From JAENVU01 sp963801105 (GTDB lineage: Bacteria > Actinomycetota > Acidimicrobiia > IMCC26256 > JAENVU01): a DNA stretch of 64,000 nt. A model generated the notes under the pieces. It had not been told where the DNA came from and made no database searches. It was given only the letters and a program-made list of their open reading frames with translations. The translations under genes and the position numbers were made by a program. The DNA lies in assembly GCA_963801105.1 (NCBI GenBank), contig CAWDDH010000003.1:2914001-2978000 (forward strand), written 5' to 3'. This document shows positions 16,752-26,257 of this stretch, one piece after another. Each line of letters opens with the position of its first letter. Position 1 is the first letter of the stretch.

Positions 16752-19700
16752 GTGGCAGAGGCCCCGGAACGCATCGACACCGCGACGGTGCTGTTCACCG
16801 ATCTCGTCGGTTCGACCGCGTTGCGGTCCCGGATCGGCGAGGAAGCGGCCGACGTCCTGCGGGTCAAGCACGACGCCCTGATCAACGACGCGATCACCGC
16901 CAATCGGGGCACGGTCGTGAAGCACACCGGCGACGGGGCCATGGCCACCTTCTCCGCGGCGGTCGACGCGGTCGCCGCCGCCGTCGCGATTCAACAGGCC
17001 GTCGACGGGCACAACCGGCGCGGCGCCGACGAGCGCATGGAGGTCCGCGTCGGCATCAGCGTCGGGGACGTCACCTTCAATGGGGACGATTGCTTCGGGC
17101 TGCCCGTGATCGAGGCACAGCGGCTCGAAGCCGCGGCCGATGGCGGCCAGATCCTCTGCGCGGAGATCGTCCGCCATCTCGCACACGGGCGCGGCGGCCA
17201 CGATTTCGGGAGCGTCGGCGAGCTCGATCTCAAGGGCATCGCCGATCCCGTTCCCGCGGTATCGGTGCTCTGGGAACCGGTGGTGCAGGTCGCGATGCCG
17301 CGAGAGACGCCGATGCCGCCGGTGCTGGCATCGCCGGCCGGCTTCGACCTCGCGGGTCGCCGCGGTGAGCTCGATCAGCTGGTCGATGCATGGAAGGAGA
17401 GCGCCGAATCGCGCCGCAAGGTTGTGCTGATCTCGGGCGAGCCGGGCATCGGCAAGACCCGTCTCGCCACCGAGGCCGCGCTCGTCGCCCGCCACCAAGG
17501 GGCCCTCGTGCTCGGCGGGCGATGCGACGAGGAGCTGGCGCTGCCCTATCAGCCCTTCGCGGAGGCGCTGCGCTTCCAGTCCGAGCTCGACGACCTTCCC
17601 GCGGCGTGGCTGGGTGCGCTCGCGAACGAGCTGATCCGACTCGTGCCCGAGCTTGCCGATCGGGTGGCGGGACTGCGTGAGCCCGTGCGTGACGACCCGG
17701 AGTCCGAGCGGGCCCGGCTCTTCGACGCCATCACCGGCTGGCTCCGGACCACCGCGGCCTCGGTCCCGGTGTTCCTCGTCCTCGACGACCTCCATTGGGC
17801 CGACCGGCCCACGCTGCAACTCCTTCGCCACGTCATCCGCGAGACGCCGCACGACGCGCTGTTCGTCGTGGGAACGTACCGCTCGACCGACCTCGACCGC
17901 TCCCATCCGCTCGCGACGGTGCTCGCGGACCTCCGGCGGGATGGGACCGTCACCCGACTCGCGCTCGACGGGCTCACCGCCGACGGCGTCGCCGAGCTGC
18001 TCGAGCGCTCGGCCGGTCACGATCTGGACGAGCCGGGTGTGGACCTTGCCCATGCCGTCTTCGCCGAGACGGGCGGCAATCCCTTCTTCGTCGGTGAGAT
18101 CGTCCGGCACCTGGTGGAGAGCGGGGCGCTGGTCCTGCGCGACGGCCGATGGACGAGCGATCTGAGTCTGGAGGAGGTCGGCCTCCCCGAGGGCGTGCGC
18201 GAGGTCGTCGGCCGCCGGATCTCGCGGCTCGACGACCAGTCGCAGAAGCTGCTCTCGGTCGCAGCAGTGATCGGTCAGGAATTCGCGCTGCCGGCGCTCG
18301 CGGCCGTGTCGGGCGTCGACGAGGACGACGCCATCGACATGCTCGATGCGGCGCAGTCCAGCGGGCTCGTGAACGAGGTCGGGCTCGACCGCTACCGCTT
18401 CGGTCACGCCCTCGTCCGCGCCACCCTGTTGGAGGAGCTGACCACCACACGCCGCGTCAGGACTCACCGCAAGATCGCGGAGGCGATCGAGGCGCAGCAC
18501 GTATCGGATCTCGATGGCGTGATCGCCGAGCTCGCGTATCACTACGGCGAGGCCGCGGCGGCCGATCCCGACAAGGCCATCGAATACGCGCGCCGCGCCG
18601 GGGAGCAGGCCTACGCGAAGTCGGCAGCCGAGGATGCTGCCCGCTGGTACGGCCTGGCGCTCGAGCATCTCGATGCCGACGACGACGACACTGCCCTGCG
18701 GGTCGACCTCCTGACCGAGCTCGGTCGGGCCGAGTTCACCGCCGGGATCAGTGACGGTCCCGGGCACCTCCGAGACGCGGGCCGCATCGCCAAGGCCGCC
18801 GGCCTCGACGCCGCGATGGCCAAGGTGCTCCTCGTCCACACCCGGACGTCGTTCAACCAGGAGCAGGCGGCCGATCCCGAGAAGATCGAGCTCCTCGAGG
18901 ACCTCCTGACACGGGTGACCGACGATCCCGGCCTCCGCGCCCGTCTGGTCGCGACACTGGCGGTCGAGTTGATCTTCGTCCGCGAGACCGACCGACGCAG
19001 CGTCCTTCTCCAGGAAGCGCGGACCCTCGCCGAGGCGTCCGGTGAACCGCTGGCACTGGTGGACGTGGCCGCCGGGATCTTCAACGGCCGCCCCCGGCAC
19101 GACTGGTCCACGGCGGAGTTCCACCGGGACCGCGCGCTGATGCTCCGCGCACTCGAGGTCGCCCGGTCCGTCGAGGACACCGCGGTCGTCGCGACGACCG
19201 AGCTACTGGCCGCCTTCAGTGCGCTCGTCGTCGGCGACGGCGATGCCTTCCGGATGCACGCAGGGACCCTGGGAGCGCTCGCGGCCGACCGACAGAGCTT
19301 CGCCGCGCGCCGCATGCACCTGTTCCTCGCGCCCACGCTCGCCCTGCTCGACGGACACCTCGTCGAGTCCGACGCTCTCTCGCGCGAGCAGTTCGAGGTG
19401 TGGACCCGAGCCGGGATGCCCGAGGCCGTCACCTACCGCGCGACCACGACGCTGGCGATCCGCCGCGAGCAGGGCCGCCTCGCCGAGATCGTCGACGCGT
19501 GGGACCAGTTCCACGCGTCGAACCCCGACGAAGCGGCCGCGGCGGCAACGGTGGCCTTCGCTCTCGCCGAGGGTGGCGACCTCGACGCAGCCGCCGTGCG
19601 CCTCCACGCCGGATCGCTCGGTGACTTCCGCGACATTCCGTCCGACGCGGGCTGGCCCCTCGCGATCGCCATGTGGGTCGAGGTCGCCGGCGCGGTCGGC

Positions 19701-20060
19701 GACCGCGGCGCAGCGGCGCTGCTCCATGATCTCGCCCTTCCGTTGGACGGCTGCATCGCCGGAACCGGCGGTATCGCGTGCGGACCCGTCTCCCGCCTCC
19801 TCGCCCGGCTCGAAGGAGTCCTGGAGCGTCCCGACGACTCCGATGCCCATTACGCCGCGTCGATCGACCTCAGCCGGAGCCTCGCCAGCCCGGTGTGGAT
19901 CGCGCGGTGCTGTCTCGACTGGGCCGACGCGCTCGTCGGGCGCGCTGCGCTCACTCGCGCCCGCGCGTTGGTCGCGGATGCCGATGCGGCGATCGGTGAC
20001 CTCTCGCTGCCCCGGCTCCAGGAGCACTCAGCGGCGCTCCACGCCCGCCTCGACCGGTAG
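16752..20060 (+). CDS. Class III cyclase domain fused to AAA ATPase and TPR-like regulator
   Basis: A 1,102-residue signalling protein. Residues 1-165 form an adenylate/guanylate cyclase homology domain (TVLFTDLVGSTALRSRI, VKHTGDGAMATF, RVGISVGDV, FGLPVIEAQRLEAAADGGQI) with both metal-binding Asp residues visible. Residues about 200-450 form an AAA/STAND ATPase with Walker A GEPGIGKT (Lys235) and Walker B FLVLDDLHWAD. The rest is a helical TPR-like array. Such proteins are common in actinobacteria and presumably act as large regulators; the ligand is unknown. GTG 16752 starts 42 bases after the esterase stop. Confidence 0.85.
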   Translation: MAEAPERIDTATVLFTDLVGSTALRSRIGEEAADVLRVKHDALINDAITANRGTVVKHTGDGAMATFSAAVDAVAAAVAIQQAVDGHNRRGADERMEVRVGISVGDVTFNGDDCFGLPVIEAQRLEAAADGGQILCAEIVRHLAHGRGGHDFGSVGELDLKGIADPVPAVSVLWEPVVQVAMPRETPMPPVLASPAGFDLAGRRGELDQLVDAWKESAESRRKVVLISGEPGIGKTRLATEAALVARHQGALVLGGRCDEELALPYQPFAEALRFQSELDDLPAAWLGALANELIRLVPELADRVAGLREPVRDDPESERARLFDAITGWLRTTAASVPVFLVLDDLHWADRPTLQLLRHVIRETPHDALFVVGTYRSTDLDRSHPLATVLADLRRDGTVTRLALDGLTADGVAELLERSAGHDLDEPGVDLAHAVFAETGGNPFFVGEIVRHLVESGALVLRDGRWTSDLSLEEVGLPEGVREVVGRRISRLDDQSQKLLSVAAVIGQEFALPALAAVSGVDEDDAIDMLDAAQSSGLVNEVGLDRYRFGHALVRATLLEELTTTRRVRTHRKIAEAIEAQHVSDLDGVIAELAYHYGEAAAADPDKAIEYARRAGEQAYAKSAAEDAARWYGLALEHLDADDDDTALRVDLLTELGRAEFTAGISDGPGHLRDAGRIAKAAGLDAAMAKVLLVHTRTSFNQEQAADPEKIELLEDLLTRVTDDPGLRARLVATLAVELIFVRETDRRSVLLQEARTLAEASGEPLALVDVAAGIFNGRPRHDWSTAEFHRDRALMLRALEVARSVEDTAVVATTELLAAFSALVVGDGDAFRMHAGTLGALAADRQSFAARRMHLFLAPTLALLDGHLVESDALSREQFEVWTRAGMPEAVTYRATTTLAIRREQGRLAEIVDAWDQFHASNPDEAAAAATVAFALAEGGDLDAAAVRLHAGSLGDFRDIPSDAGWPLAIAMWVEVAGAVGDRGAAALLHDLALPLDGCIAGTGGIACGPVSRLLARLEGVLERPDDSDAHYAASIDLSRSLASPVWIARCCLDWADALVGRAALTRARALVADADAAIGDLSLPRLQEHSAALHARLDR

Positions 20061-20410
20061 CGGCGGGGTCCGGGGTGCGCGGAAATGTCGCCGATTCGAC
20101 ACATGGAGCGCAACTCGATCGCGTAGAACGCGCCGAAGAGAGGCACGGCATCAGCCGACAGCCGGGGAGGTCTCTGCACCCCCCGGCTGTTGCGCGCGAT
20201 CACGCCCTAGGCGTCCGCAGCGAACGGGAGTATCGTCGTCCCTAGCGCCACCGACGGGAGTTGCCCCTACGTTGGCTTCCGCCGACTGGCTGCGCCGACA
20301 ACCGGGCGCTGAGCTCGCACTCCGCAGCTCGCCCCGGTTGTCCGGCATAACGGAGCCTGATGCACCCGCACGATCGCGAAGGTCACGGTGCCGGCGGTCG
20401 GTGCCACGGC
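20061..20410. other. 350-base intergenic region with two hairpins
   Basis: No credible gene is seen here. It holds the terminator-like hairpin at 20158-20190. A second, longer inverted repeat has arms ACAACCGGG (20298-20306) and CCCGGTTGT (20333-20341), with a further GAGCT/AGCTC pairing inside. Both flanking genes point into the region, so transcription terminators are the plausible content. Confidence 0.5.
20158..20190. terminator. Terminator-like hairpin downstream of the cyclase-ATPase gene
   Basis: Perfect 10-base arms, ACAGCCGGGG (20158-20167) and CCCCGGCTGT (20181-20190), with a 13-base loop. The right flank (TGCGCGCG) resembles that of the hairpin at 38921-38944 read on the minus strand. 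There is no T-run. Confidence 0.5.
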
Positions 20411-20800
20411 TCAGCCGTTGAAGATCATCTCCCAAGCCGCGGGGTCATCGGGGTAGATCCACCTCTCGGTCTGTTTGCCGGCGTCGTACCTGAACACGCT
20501 CACGACCCGGGTGGATACGTCGACGCCTTCTCGCCGAGCGCCCATCAGGCTGATGGCGCAGACGTGGCGATCATTGCCGAACACCTCGAGTTCTCGAAGC
20601 CAGAATCCCTGGAGCGCCAGCCGACCGAGCCAGCTGAGGACTTCATCCCTTCCGCGGATCTCGCCTGCCATGGGGTGTGAGCCAGGAACGTGCCACACGA
20701 CCCGCTCCGAGATCAGCGAGGCCACAACCGTGAGATTCTCGGCCCGGAACGCGTCCGCAGCACGGCGGTAGGCGAGTGCGTTCGGATGGTCGTCGGCCAT
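20411..20800 (-). CDS. SnoaL/NTF2-like protein
   Basis: A 129-residue protein of the small NTF2-like fold: ALAYRRAADAFRAENLTVVA at the start, then VVWHVPGSHPMAGEIRGRDE and a beta-rich end (STRVVSVFRYDAGKQTERW, YPDDPAAWEMIF). Such proteins are isomerases, cyclases or binding proteins; no catalytic set can be assigned. ATG 20800 (MADDHPNA) is preferred to the upstream in-frame start because homologous proteins start there. Confidence 0.7.
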   Translation of the reverse strand: MADDHPNALAYRRAADAFRAENLTVVASLISERVVWHVPGSHPMAGEIRGRDEVLSWLGRLALQGFWLRELEVFGNDRHVCAISLMGARREGVDVSTRVVSVFRYDAGKQTERWIYPDDPAAWEMIFNG

Positions 20801-21021
20801 TGCCACAACGTAGTGAGACCCTCCCGTGTCCGCTGCGTCGCGACTCGACATCCCAGGTACAGCCCGGCTTCCCGTCGGTCAGCGAAAACGGGCACGTCCG
20901 GCAGCCCGAAATTCGACGGGCGATGTCCCGCCCTCACCACGCCCCACCCCAAAGAGCTGTGTCCTCAGCGGGTCGCGGAGCGGCCGGCGCGCGGCGTGAC
21001 CGCACGGAACCGCGGGTCACG

Positions 21022-21098
21022 TGGTGGGCGATGAGGGACTCGAACCCCCGACCTCTGCCGTGTGAAGGCAGCGCTCTAACCGTCTGAGCCAATCGCCC
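21022..21098 (-). tRNA. tRNA-Val (CAC)
   Basis: Seven-base acceptor stem GGGCGAT/ATCGCCC, D-arm GCTCAG...GAGC, anticodon stem CTGCC/GGCAG with loop TTCACAC giving anticodon CAC, and T-arm GGTTCGAGTCC. The 3' CCA is encoded (21022-21024). U33 is present as expected. Confidence 0.95.
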
Positions 21099-21190
21099 GG
21101 GATCGACGAGGTTAGCCAGTCGGCTTCCAGCGGTCGGCACGTTGTCGGGTCCGCGGCCGGTACCATGCTCCGTCTCGCTCTGGGGGATCG

Positions 21191-21880
21191 ATGCCTGACT
21201 ACTCCGAGGTCGCCGAGGGCCTCCGCATGCCGCTGGCCGACGCGATGCAGACCCAGCGGGCGGTCCGACGCCTTCGCGGCGATCCCGTCGACGACGAGAC
21301 GGTCCTCGCCGTGGTCGAGCTCGCACTGCGGGCGCCGACGGGGAGCAACCTGCAGAACTGGGAGTTCGTGGTCGTGCGGGACCCGGACGTCAAGTACGCC
21401 CTCGCCCGCCTGAACCGCCAGGCGTGGTCGGTCTATCGACGGATGGCCAAGTCCCGGGCCCGGGGCGACCTGAAGGCCGCCCGGATGCTCGCCGCGGTGC
21501 AGTGGCAGGCCGACCATTTCGAGAACGCCCCGGTCATCGTGGTGGCGTGCCTCCACGGTCGCTCCTGGCCCACCCACATGGGCCGGTCCGCGTACTACGG
21601 GTCGATCTTCCCGGCGGTGCAGAACCTGCTCCTCGCGGCGCGTGGCCTGGGCCTCGGCGCGGCGCTCACGACCCTGCCCCTCTGGTCCACCAGCATGGCC
21701 CGGCGCACGCTCGGGCTGCCCCGTTCCGTCGCTCCGTGCGCGGTCATACCCCTCGGCTGGCCCCTGAAGGGGGGCTACGGGCCCACGACCCGACGCCCGG
21801 TGGGTGAAGTCGTGCACCTCGATCAGTACGGCCGGCGCCCGTTTCTGGACGGTCCGGGCACTGCCGACGAGGCCCTTTGA
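21191..21880 (+). CDS. Nitroreductase-family FMN oxidoreductase
   Basis: A 229-residue flavin enzyme with the family start TQRAVRRLRGDPVDDETV, the FMN-binding RAPTGSNLQNWEFVVV, and the later AVQNLLLAARGLGLGAALTT. These enzymes reduce nitro groups, quinones or enoates with NAD(P)H. The 69-residue acidic protein follows on the same strand after 85 bases. ATG 21191 sits just after tRNA-Val on the opposite strand. Confidence 0.82.
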   Translation: MPDYSEVAEGLRMPLADAMQTQRAVRRLRGDPVDDETVLAVVELALRAPTGSNLQNWEFVVVRDPDVKYALARLNRQAWSVYRRMAKSRARGDLKAARMLAAVQWQADHFENAPVIVVACLHGRSWPTHMGRSAYYGSIFPAVQNLLLAARGLGLGAALTTLPLWSTSMARRTLGLPRSVAPCAVIPLGWPLKGGYGPTTRRPVGEVVHLDQYGRRPFLDGPGTADEAL

Positions 21881-21965
21881 GCAGGTGGTTCCGCACGGAC
21901 CCGTCAGATGCGAGATAATCAATACCCGCCAACCGGCCGGTCGGCCCATCGGGGGTAGGTGAAGC

Positions 21966-22175
21966 GTGGCAAGAAAAGGACGAGCGCGGCGGTTCCGCGA
22001 GGCTCGCGAGCTGAAGCAGGGCTTCGACGACGGCATGTTCCGCGAAGGGCGAGGGACTCTCGCTGATGTGAACGACGACGACGCGGGTGTGGTGTACCTC
22101 GAGGACGACGGCGACGACAACGCCGACAAGGAACCGTGGGACCCCGACGAGGAGTACAACCAGCGGGGCGCCTGA
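21966..22175 (+). CDS. Small acidic hypothetical protein
   Basis: A 69-residue protein with a basic start (ARKGRARRFREARELKQGF) and a strongly acidic end (VNDDDAGVVYLEDDGDDN, EPWDPDEEYNQ). A GGGGGTAGGTGA ribosome site precedes GTG 21966. A GATAAT hexamer at 21914-21919 stands out as AT-rich in this GC-rich DNA and could be a -10 box. No known family. It converges on aceE. Confidence 0.55.
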   Translation: MARKGRARRFREARELKQGFDDGMFREGRGTLADVNDDDAGVVYLEDDGDDNADKEPWDPDEEYNQRGA

Positions 22176-22191
22176 CGCCCGCCTGCACCGC

Positions 22192-24873
22192 CTAGCGGAT
22201 CCGCGGCGGCGCACTCTCCCGGTCGATCTCGAAGTCCCCGATCGCGGCGTCGACCACGCGCGCGTCGATCTCGCCGGCCGTCGCGAGCGCCTGGAGCACC
22301 GAGACCACGATGTGGCCGGTGTCCACCTCGAAGTAGCGCCGGAGCGCCGGGCGGGTGTCGGAGAGGCCGTAGCCGTCCGTGCCGAGCGCTACGAACGGCG
22401 TCGGTACGAAGCGGGCGATCTGATCCGGCACGAGCGTGAGGAAGTCGGTCACCGCCACGACCGGGCCGCCGTGCTCGTCCAGCTGTTGGGTGACGTACGG
22501 GGTACGGGGCAGCTCCGTGGGATGGAGCCGGTTCCATCGCTCGCAGTCGAGCGCGTCTTCGCGCAACAGCTTGTAGCTCGTCGCGCTCCACACGTCGGCC
22601 CGCACGTCGTACCGCTCACCGAGCAGTCGCTGCGCCTCGAGCGCGTCGCTCATCATCATCCCGCTCGCGAGGACCTGCGCGCGGTGCGAACCCGCATCGG
22701 CCTCGCGGTAGCGGTACAGCCCGCGGACGATACCTTCGGCAACGCCCGCGGGCATCTCCGGCATCGAGACGTTCTCGTTGTAGAGCGTCAGGTAGTAGAA
22801 GCAGTCCTCCGGCTCCGGCCCGTACATCCGGTGCAAGCCTTCCTCGATGATCACCGCGACCTCGTACGCGAACGCTGGGTCATAGCTCCGGCAGTTCGAC
22901 ACCGCGCTCGCGAGGAGCTGGCTCTGACCGTCGCAGTGCTGGAGGCCTTCGCCCGTCAACGTCGTCCGACCCGCGGTCGCGCCGAGCAGGAAGCCTCTCC
23001 CCCGCTGATCGCCGAAGGACCAGATCAGGTCGCCGACCCGCTGGAACCCGAACATCGAATAGAAGACGAAGAACGGGACGAGCGGCTGGGCCCACGTCGC
23101 GTACGCGGTCCCGGCCGCGGTCATCGACGCCATCGAGCCCGCCTCGGTGATGCCCTCCTCCAGGATCCGTCCGTCGCGCGCCTCGCGGTAGGACAGCAGC
23201 AGCCCGGCATCGACCGGCTCGTACGGCTGTCCGAACGGTGCGTAGATCTTCACGTCGGAGAACAGCGCGTCCAGCCCGAACGTACGCGCCTCGTCCGGGA
23301 CGATCGGAACGACGCGGCGGCCGAGGTTCGGGTCTCCGAGGAGCTTTCGGATCAGCCGGGCGAAGGCGGTCGTGGTCGATGCACGCAGCTTGGGCCCGGT
23401 GCCGGCGTGCAGCTCGGTGAAGACCTCGGGCGCCACCGGTGGGATCGCGGGTGCGACGTGTCGACGCATCGGGACCGGTCCGTTCAACAAGCGGCGCCGT
23501 GCGGTGAGGTACTCGTGCTCGGGTGAGCGCGGACCGGGATGGCAGTACGGGGGCTCCTCCGCGAGATCCTCGTCGCGGATGTCGAGCTGCAACCGATCAC
23601 GGAACACTCGCAACTCGGCCGGCGTCATCTTCTTCACCTGGTGCGTGGCGTTGCGCGCCTCGACCGAGCTCCCCAACGTCCAGCCCTTGACCGTCTTGGT
23701 GAGGATCACCGTCGGGCTGCCCTCGTGGCGCACCGCCATCTCGTACGCGGCGTAGACCTTCTGGTAGTCGTGCCCACCGCGCGGCAGGCGCTCCAGCTCG
23801 GCGTCGCTGAGGTGCTCGACCATCGCGCGCAGCCGCGGGTCCGGACCGAAGAAGTGCTCGCGGATGTACGCGCCTGATTCCGTCGCGTACTTCTGGAACT
23901 CCCCGTCGACGGTGTCGTTCATCTTCCGCACCAACACGCCGTCGACGTCGGCCGCGAGGAGCGGATCCCAACCGCGACCCCAGATCACCTTGATCACGTT
24001 CCACCCCGCGCCGCGGAACACCATCTCGAGCTCCTGGATGATCTTGCCGCCTCCGCGCACGGGACCGTCGAGGCGCTGGAGATTGCAGTTCACGACGAAG
24101 ATCAGATTGTCGAGCCGCTCCCGTGCCGCGATCGAGAGCCCGGCCTTCGCCTCCGGCTCGTCCATCTCGCCGTCGCCGACGAAGGCCCAGACCTTCGAAC
24201 GGCTCGTGTCGACGAGGTGATGGTGCATCAGGTACCGGTTGATCCGTGCCTGCGCGACGGCGTTCAACGGACCGAGGCCCATCGAGACCGTCGGGAACTC
24301 CCAGAACTCCGGCATCCGCCGCGGGTGTGGATACGAGCTCAGTCCTCCGCCGTCGGTCTCGCGGCGGAACGAGTCGAGCTCGGCCTCGGTGAGGCGGCCT
24401 TCGAGGAAGGCACGCGCGTAGATCCCGGGCGCCGCGTGACCCTGGATGAAGACCTGGTCGCCGAACCCGCCGTCCTCCTTGCCGTGGAAGAAGTGGTTGA
24501 ACCCGACCTCGTACAGCGCGGCCGCAGACGCGTAGGTCGACAGGTGCCCGCCCAGGCCCTCGTGGCGATGGTTGGCGCGATCGACCATCGCCACCGCGTT
24601 CCAGCGCACGTACCGCCGGATCCGGCGCTCCAACGTCTCGTCACCCGGGAACCACGGCTCCTGCTCGGGCGGGATGGTGTTCACGTACGGCGTGGAGATC
24701 GCCGCCGAGAGGCCGACGTCGCGTTCGGTGGCGTGGTCCAGCAGCCGGGTGAGGAGATAGCGGGCCCGCGCCGTGCCTTCCGCGTCGACGACGGCATCGA
24801 GCGACTCGATCCATTCGCGGGTCTCGTCGGGATCGGTGTCGGGCAGCTGAGAGACGTAACCGTCGGCAGGCAC
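22192..24873 (-). CDS. aceE: Pyruvate dehydrogenase E1 component (homodimeric)
   Basis: ThDP-dependent E1 that decarboxylates pyruvate and acetylates the E2 lipoyl group. The 893-residue length matches the single-chain AceE type. Visible blocks: STPYVNTIPPEQEPWFPGDE, NHRHEGLGGHLSTYASAA, the ThDP motif FVGDGEMDEPEAK...NCNLQRLDG, GHDYQKVYAAYE, and in the C-terminal half TEAGSMASMTAAGTAYATWA. A GTG at 24873 follows an AAAGGAAG ribosome site. E2 and E3 genes are not in the window. Single-chain AceE is usual in actinobacteria. Confidence 0.95.
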   Translation of the reverse strand: MPADGYVSQLPDTDPDETREWIESLDAVVDAEGTARARYLLTRLLDHATERDVGLSAAISTPYVNTIPPEQEPWFPGDETLERRIRRYVRWNAVAMVDRANHRHEGLGGHLSTYASAAALYEVGFNHFFHGKEDGGFGDQVFIQGHAAPGIYARAFLEGRLTEAELDSFRRETDGGGLSSYPHPRRMPEFWEFPTVSMGLGPLNAVAQARINRYLMHHHLVDTSRSKVWAFVGDGEMDEPEAKAGLSIAARERLDNLIFVVNCNLQRLDGPVRGGGKIIQELEMVFRGAGWNVIKVIWGRGWDPLLAADVDGVLVRKMNDTVDGEFQKYATESGAYIREHFFGPDPRLRAMVEHLSDAELERLPRGGHDYQKVYAAYEMAVRHEGSPTVILTKTVKGWTLGSSVEARNATHQVKKMTPAELRVFRDRLQLDIRDEDLAEEPPYCHPGPRSPEHEYLTARRRLLNGPVPMRRHVAPAIPPVAPEVFTELHAGTGPKLRASTTTAFARLIRKLLGDPNLGRRVVPIVPDEARTFGLDALFSDVKIYAPFGQPYEPVDAGLLLSYREARDGRILEEGITEAGSMASMTAAGTAYATWAQPLVPFFVFYSMFGFQRVGDLIWSFGDQRGRGFLLGATAGRTTLTGEGLQHCDGQSQLLASAVSNCRSYDPAFAYEVAVIIEEGLHRMYGPEPEDCFYYLTLYNENVSMPEMPAGVAEGIVRGLYRYREADAGSHRAQVLASGMMMSDALEAQRLLGERYDVRADVWSATSYKLLREDALDCERWNRLHPTELPRTPYVTQQLDEHGGPVVAVTDFLTLVPDQIARFVPTPFVALGTDGYGLSDTRPALRRYFEVDTGHIVVSVLQALATAGEIDARVVDAAIGDFEIDRESAPPRIR

Positions 24874-24904
24874 GACTTCCTTTCTGCAGGGGGCCTTCTG
24901 CAGG

Positions 24905-25441
24905 TTAGGACCGGGCCGGGGCCGAACTCCGCTCCCTCGCGTTCGCGTCGACGCGGTACAACGAGATGGGCTCGACGAGGCCCTTCATCATCACGGGACC
25001 GAGCTCGGAGAACACGACCCTCTCGTGGGTCCCGGCGCGGACCAGGGCCTCCGACACGAGGACCTCGCCGGGCGAGGCCACGTCCACGATCCGAGCGGCG
25101 ACGTTCGCGTCATGACCGACGAGGTCTTCGCCGCGGCGGCTGGGGGTCCCCCAGTGCCCGCCCACCCGCACGAACAGCGGCAGCATGTCCGCGTCCGCGG
25201 ACTCCTCGAACGCGTCCAGCACGGCGAGCATCGTCGTCACCGCGGAGCACGGCTCGGCGAAGAACAGCATCAGCCCGTCGCCGAGCTCCTTCACGATTCG
25301 GGCCCCGTCAGGGAGGAGCCTGCGCACGATCCGCTCCTGCGCGCCGAGCAGGCGTAGTGCCTCGTCGTCGCCGGACAGAGCGGTGAACTCCGTGAACCCG
25401 ACGAGATCCGTGAACACCACGGCGCCGGTGACCGCGCTCAT
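24905..25441 (-). CDS. Single-domain adenylate/guanylate cyclase homologue
   Basis: A 178-residue class III cyclase domain alone: AVVFTDLVGFTEFTALSGDD with the first metal Asp, IVKELGDGLMLFFAEP with the second, and VGHDANVAARIVDVASPGEV. ATG 25441 overlaps the stop of the DUF4097 gene (TGATG), so the two are coupled. There is no membrane or sensor domain on the same chain. Whether it makes cAMP or is a degenerate binding domain cannot be settled by eye. Confidence 0.82.
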   Translation of the reverse strand: MSAVTGAVVFTDLVGFTEFTALSGDDEALRLLGAQERIVRRLLPDGARIVKELGDGLMLFFAEPCSAVTTMLAVLDAFEESADADMLPLFVRVGGHWGTPSRRGEDLVGHDANVAARIVDVASPGEVLVSEALVRAGTHERVVFSELGPVMMKGLVEPISLYRVDANARERSSAPARS

Positions 25442-26103
25442 CACCGCTCGACGATCCGGATCCGTCCGCTCACCGATCGGCCGGTGACACAGCAGTCGTC
25501 GCCCTGGTCCAGTTCGCACTCGCACCGGCCGCTCACCGAGGCCATGGAGGCGCTGGGGTGGGTGCCGGCGGGCAGCGCGATCGTCACACTCCCCGAGATC
25601 GAGTCGGCACGCGCGTCCTCGGCCCGCGTCATGCCGACGGCGACCTTCCCGTTCACGGTGTTCGCGCGTACCGGCCCGGCCGCGTCGGTCACCTCGATGC
25701 GACCCGAGACCGTCGCGACGTGCAGCTCACCGTCGGCGCGCCCGACGGTCACCCGGCCGTTGGCGGACTTGATCCGGCCCTCGCCGCCGATGTGCCCGAC
25801 GTCGACGCGACCCGAGACCGTCCGCACATCCAGCGAGGTGCAGGACTCGATCTCCACCTTCCCGCTGCGCGTGGTGAGCCGCACGTTGCCGAGCTCACCG
25901 CGAAGTCTCACCGGGCCCGAGTGACTCCCGACGATCAGATCCGTCCCGACGGGGACCCGCATGGCGACGCCCGAATGCTTGCCCTGGACCTCGAGCACGC
26001 CGCCCATCGGGTGCTCCTGGCCCCGCTCGACCCGCACCCCGGTCCGCTCGTCGGCGGTGACCTCGATCCGACCGGAGGTCGCGGTGATGCGCACGGGATC
26101 CAC
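25441..26103 (-). CDS. DUF4097/LiaG-like beta-repeat protein
   Basis: About 220 residues of short beta repeats of the kind 'SGRVDV', 'NGRVTVGRADGELHVATVSG', 'GPVRANTVNGKVAVG', the pattern of the DUF4097 adhesin-like family, probably a beta-solenoid. No signal peptide is evident. Start is uncertain: GTG 26103 precedes VDPVRITATSGRIEV, while an in-frame start at 26151 adds a proline- and glycine-rich leader. It is coupled to the cyclase gene. Confidence 0.72.
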   Translation of the reverse strand: MDPVRITATSGRIEVTADERTGVRVERGQEHPMGGVLEVQGKHSGVAMRVPVGTDLIVGSHSGPVRLRGELGNVRLTTRSGKVEIESCTSLDVRTVSGRVDVGHIGGEGRIKSANGRVTVGRADGELHVATVSGRIEVTDAAGPVRANTVNGKVAVGMTRAEDARADSISGSVTIALPAGTHPSASMASVSGRCECELDQGDDCCVTGRSVSGRIRIVER

Positions 26104-26216
26104 AGCGTCATCCTGACCGCCGTGATCGGCGGCGGGAAGGACTCGCGCCACGTGTCACACGTGGCCTCGCGGCCGGTCGGCCAGGCCGGGGCTGCATACG
26201 GGCCGGTCGCGCGGAG

Positions 26217-26240
26217 CAGCGGGGGCCGAAACCCCCGCTG
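26217..26240. terminator. Hairpin downstream of tRNA-Val(GAC)
   Basis: Nine-base perfect arms, CAGCGGGGG (26217-26225) and CCCCCGCTG (26232-26240), with a six-base loop CCGAAA, flanked by GACCTG. It lies just past the 3' end of the minus-strand tRNA, fitting a terminator. It is closely related to the hairpin at 38921-38944. Confidence 0.5.
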
Positions 26241-26257
26241 ACCTGCGCTGCTACCGG

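Noticed and set aside
12394..20800. A pair of related NTF2-fold genes forming one system (12394-12777 and 20411-20800)
   Set aside because: They are 8 kb apart, little alike, and in unrelated contexts.
20776..21087. Open frame ending in AMRDSNPRPLPCEGSALTV
   Set aside because: This is the well-known translation of a tRNA antisense strand, here tRNA-Val(CAC).
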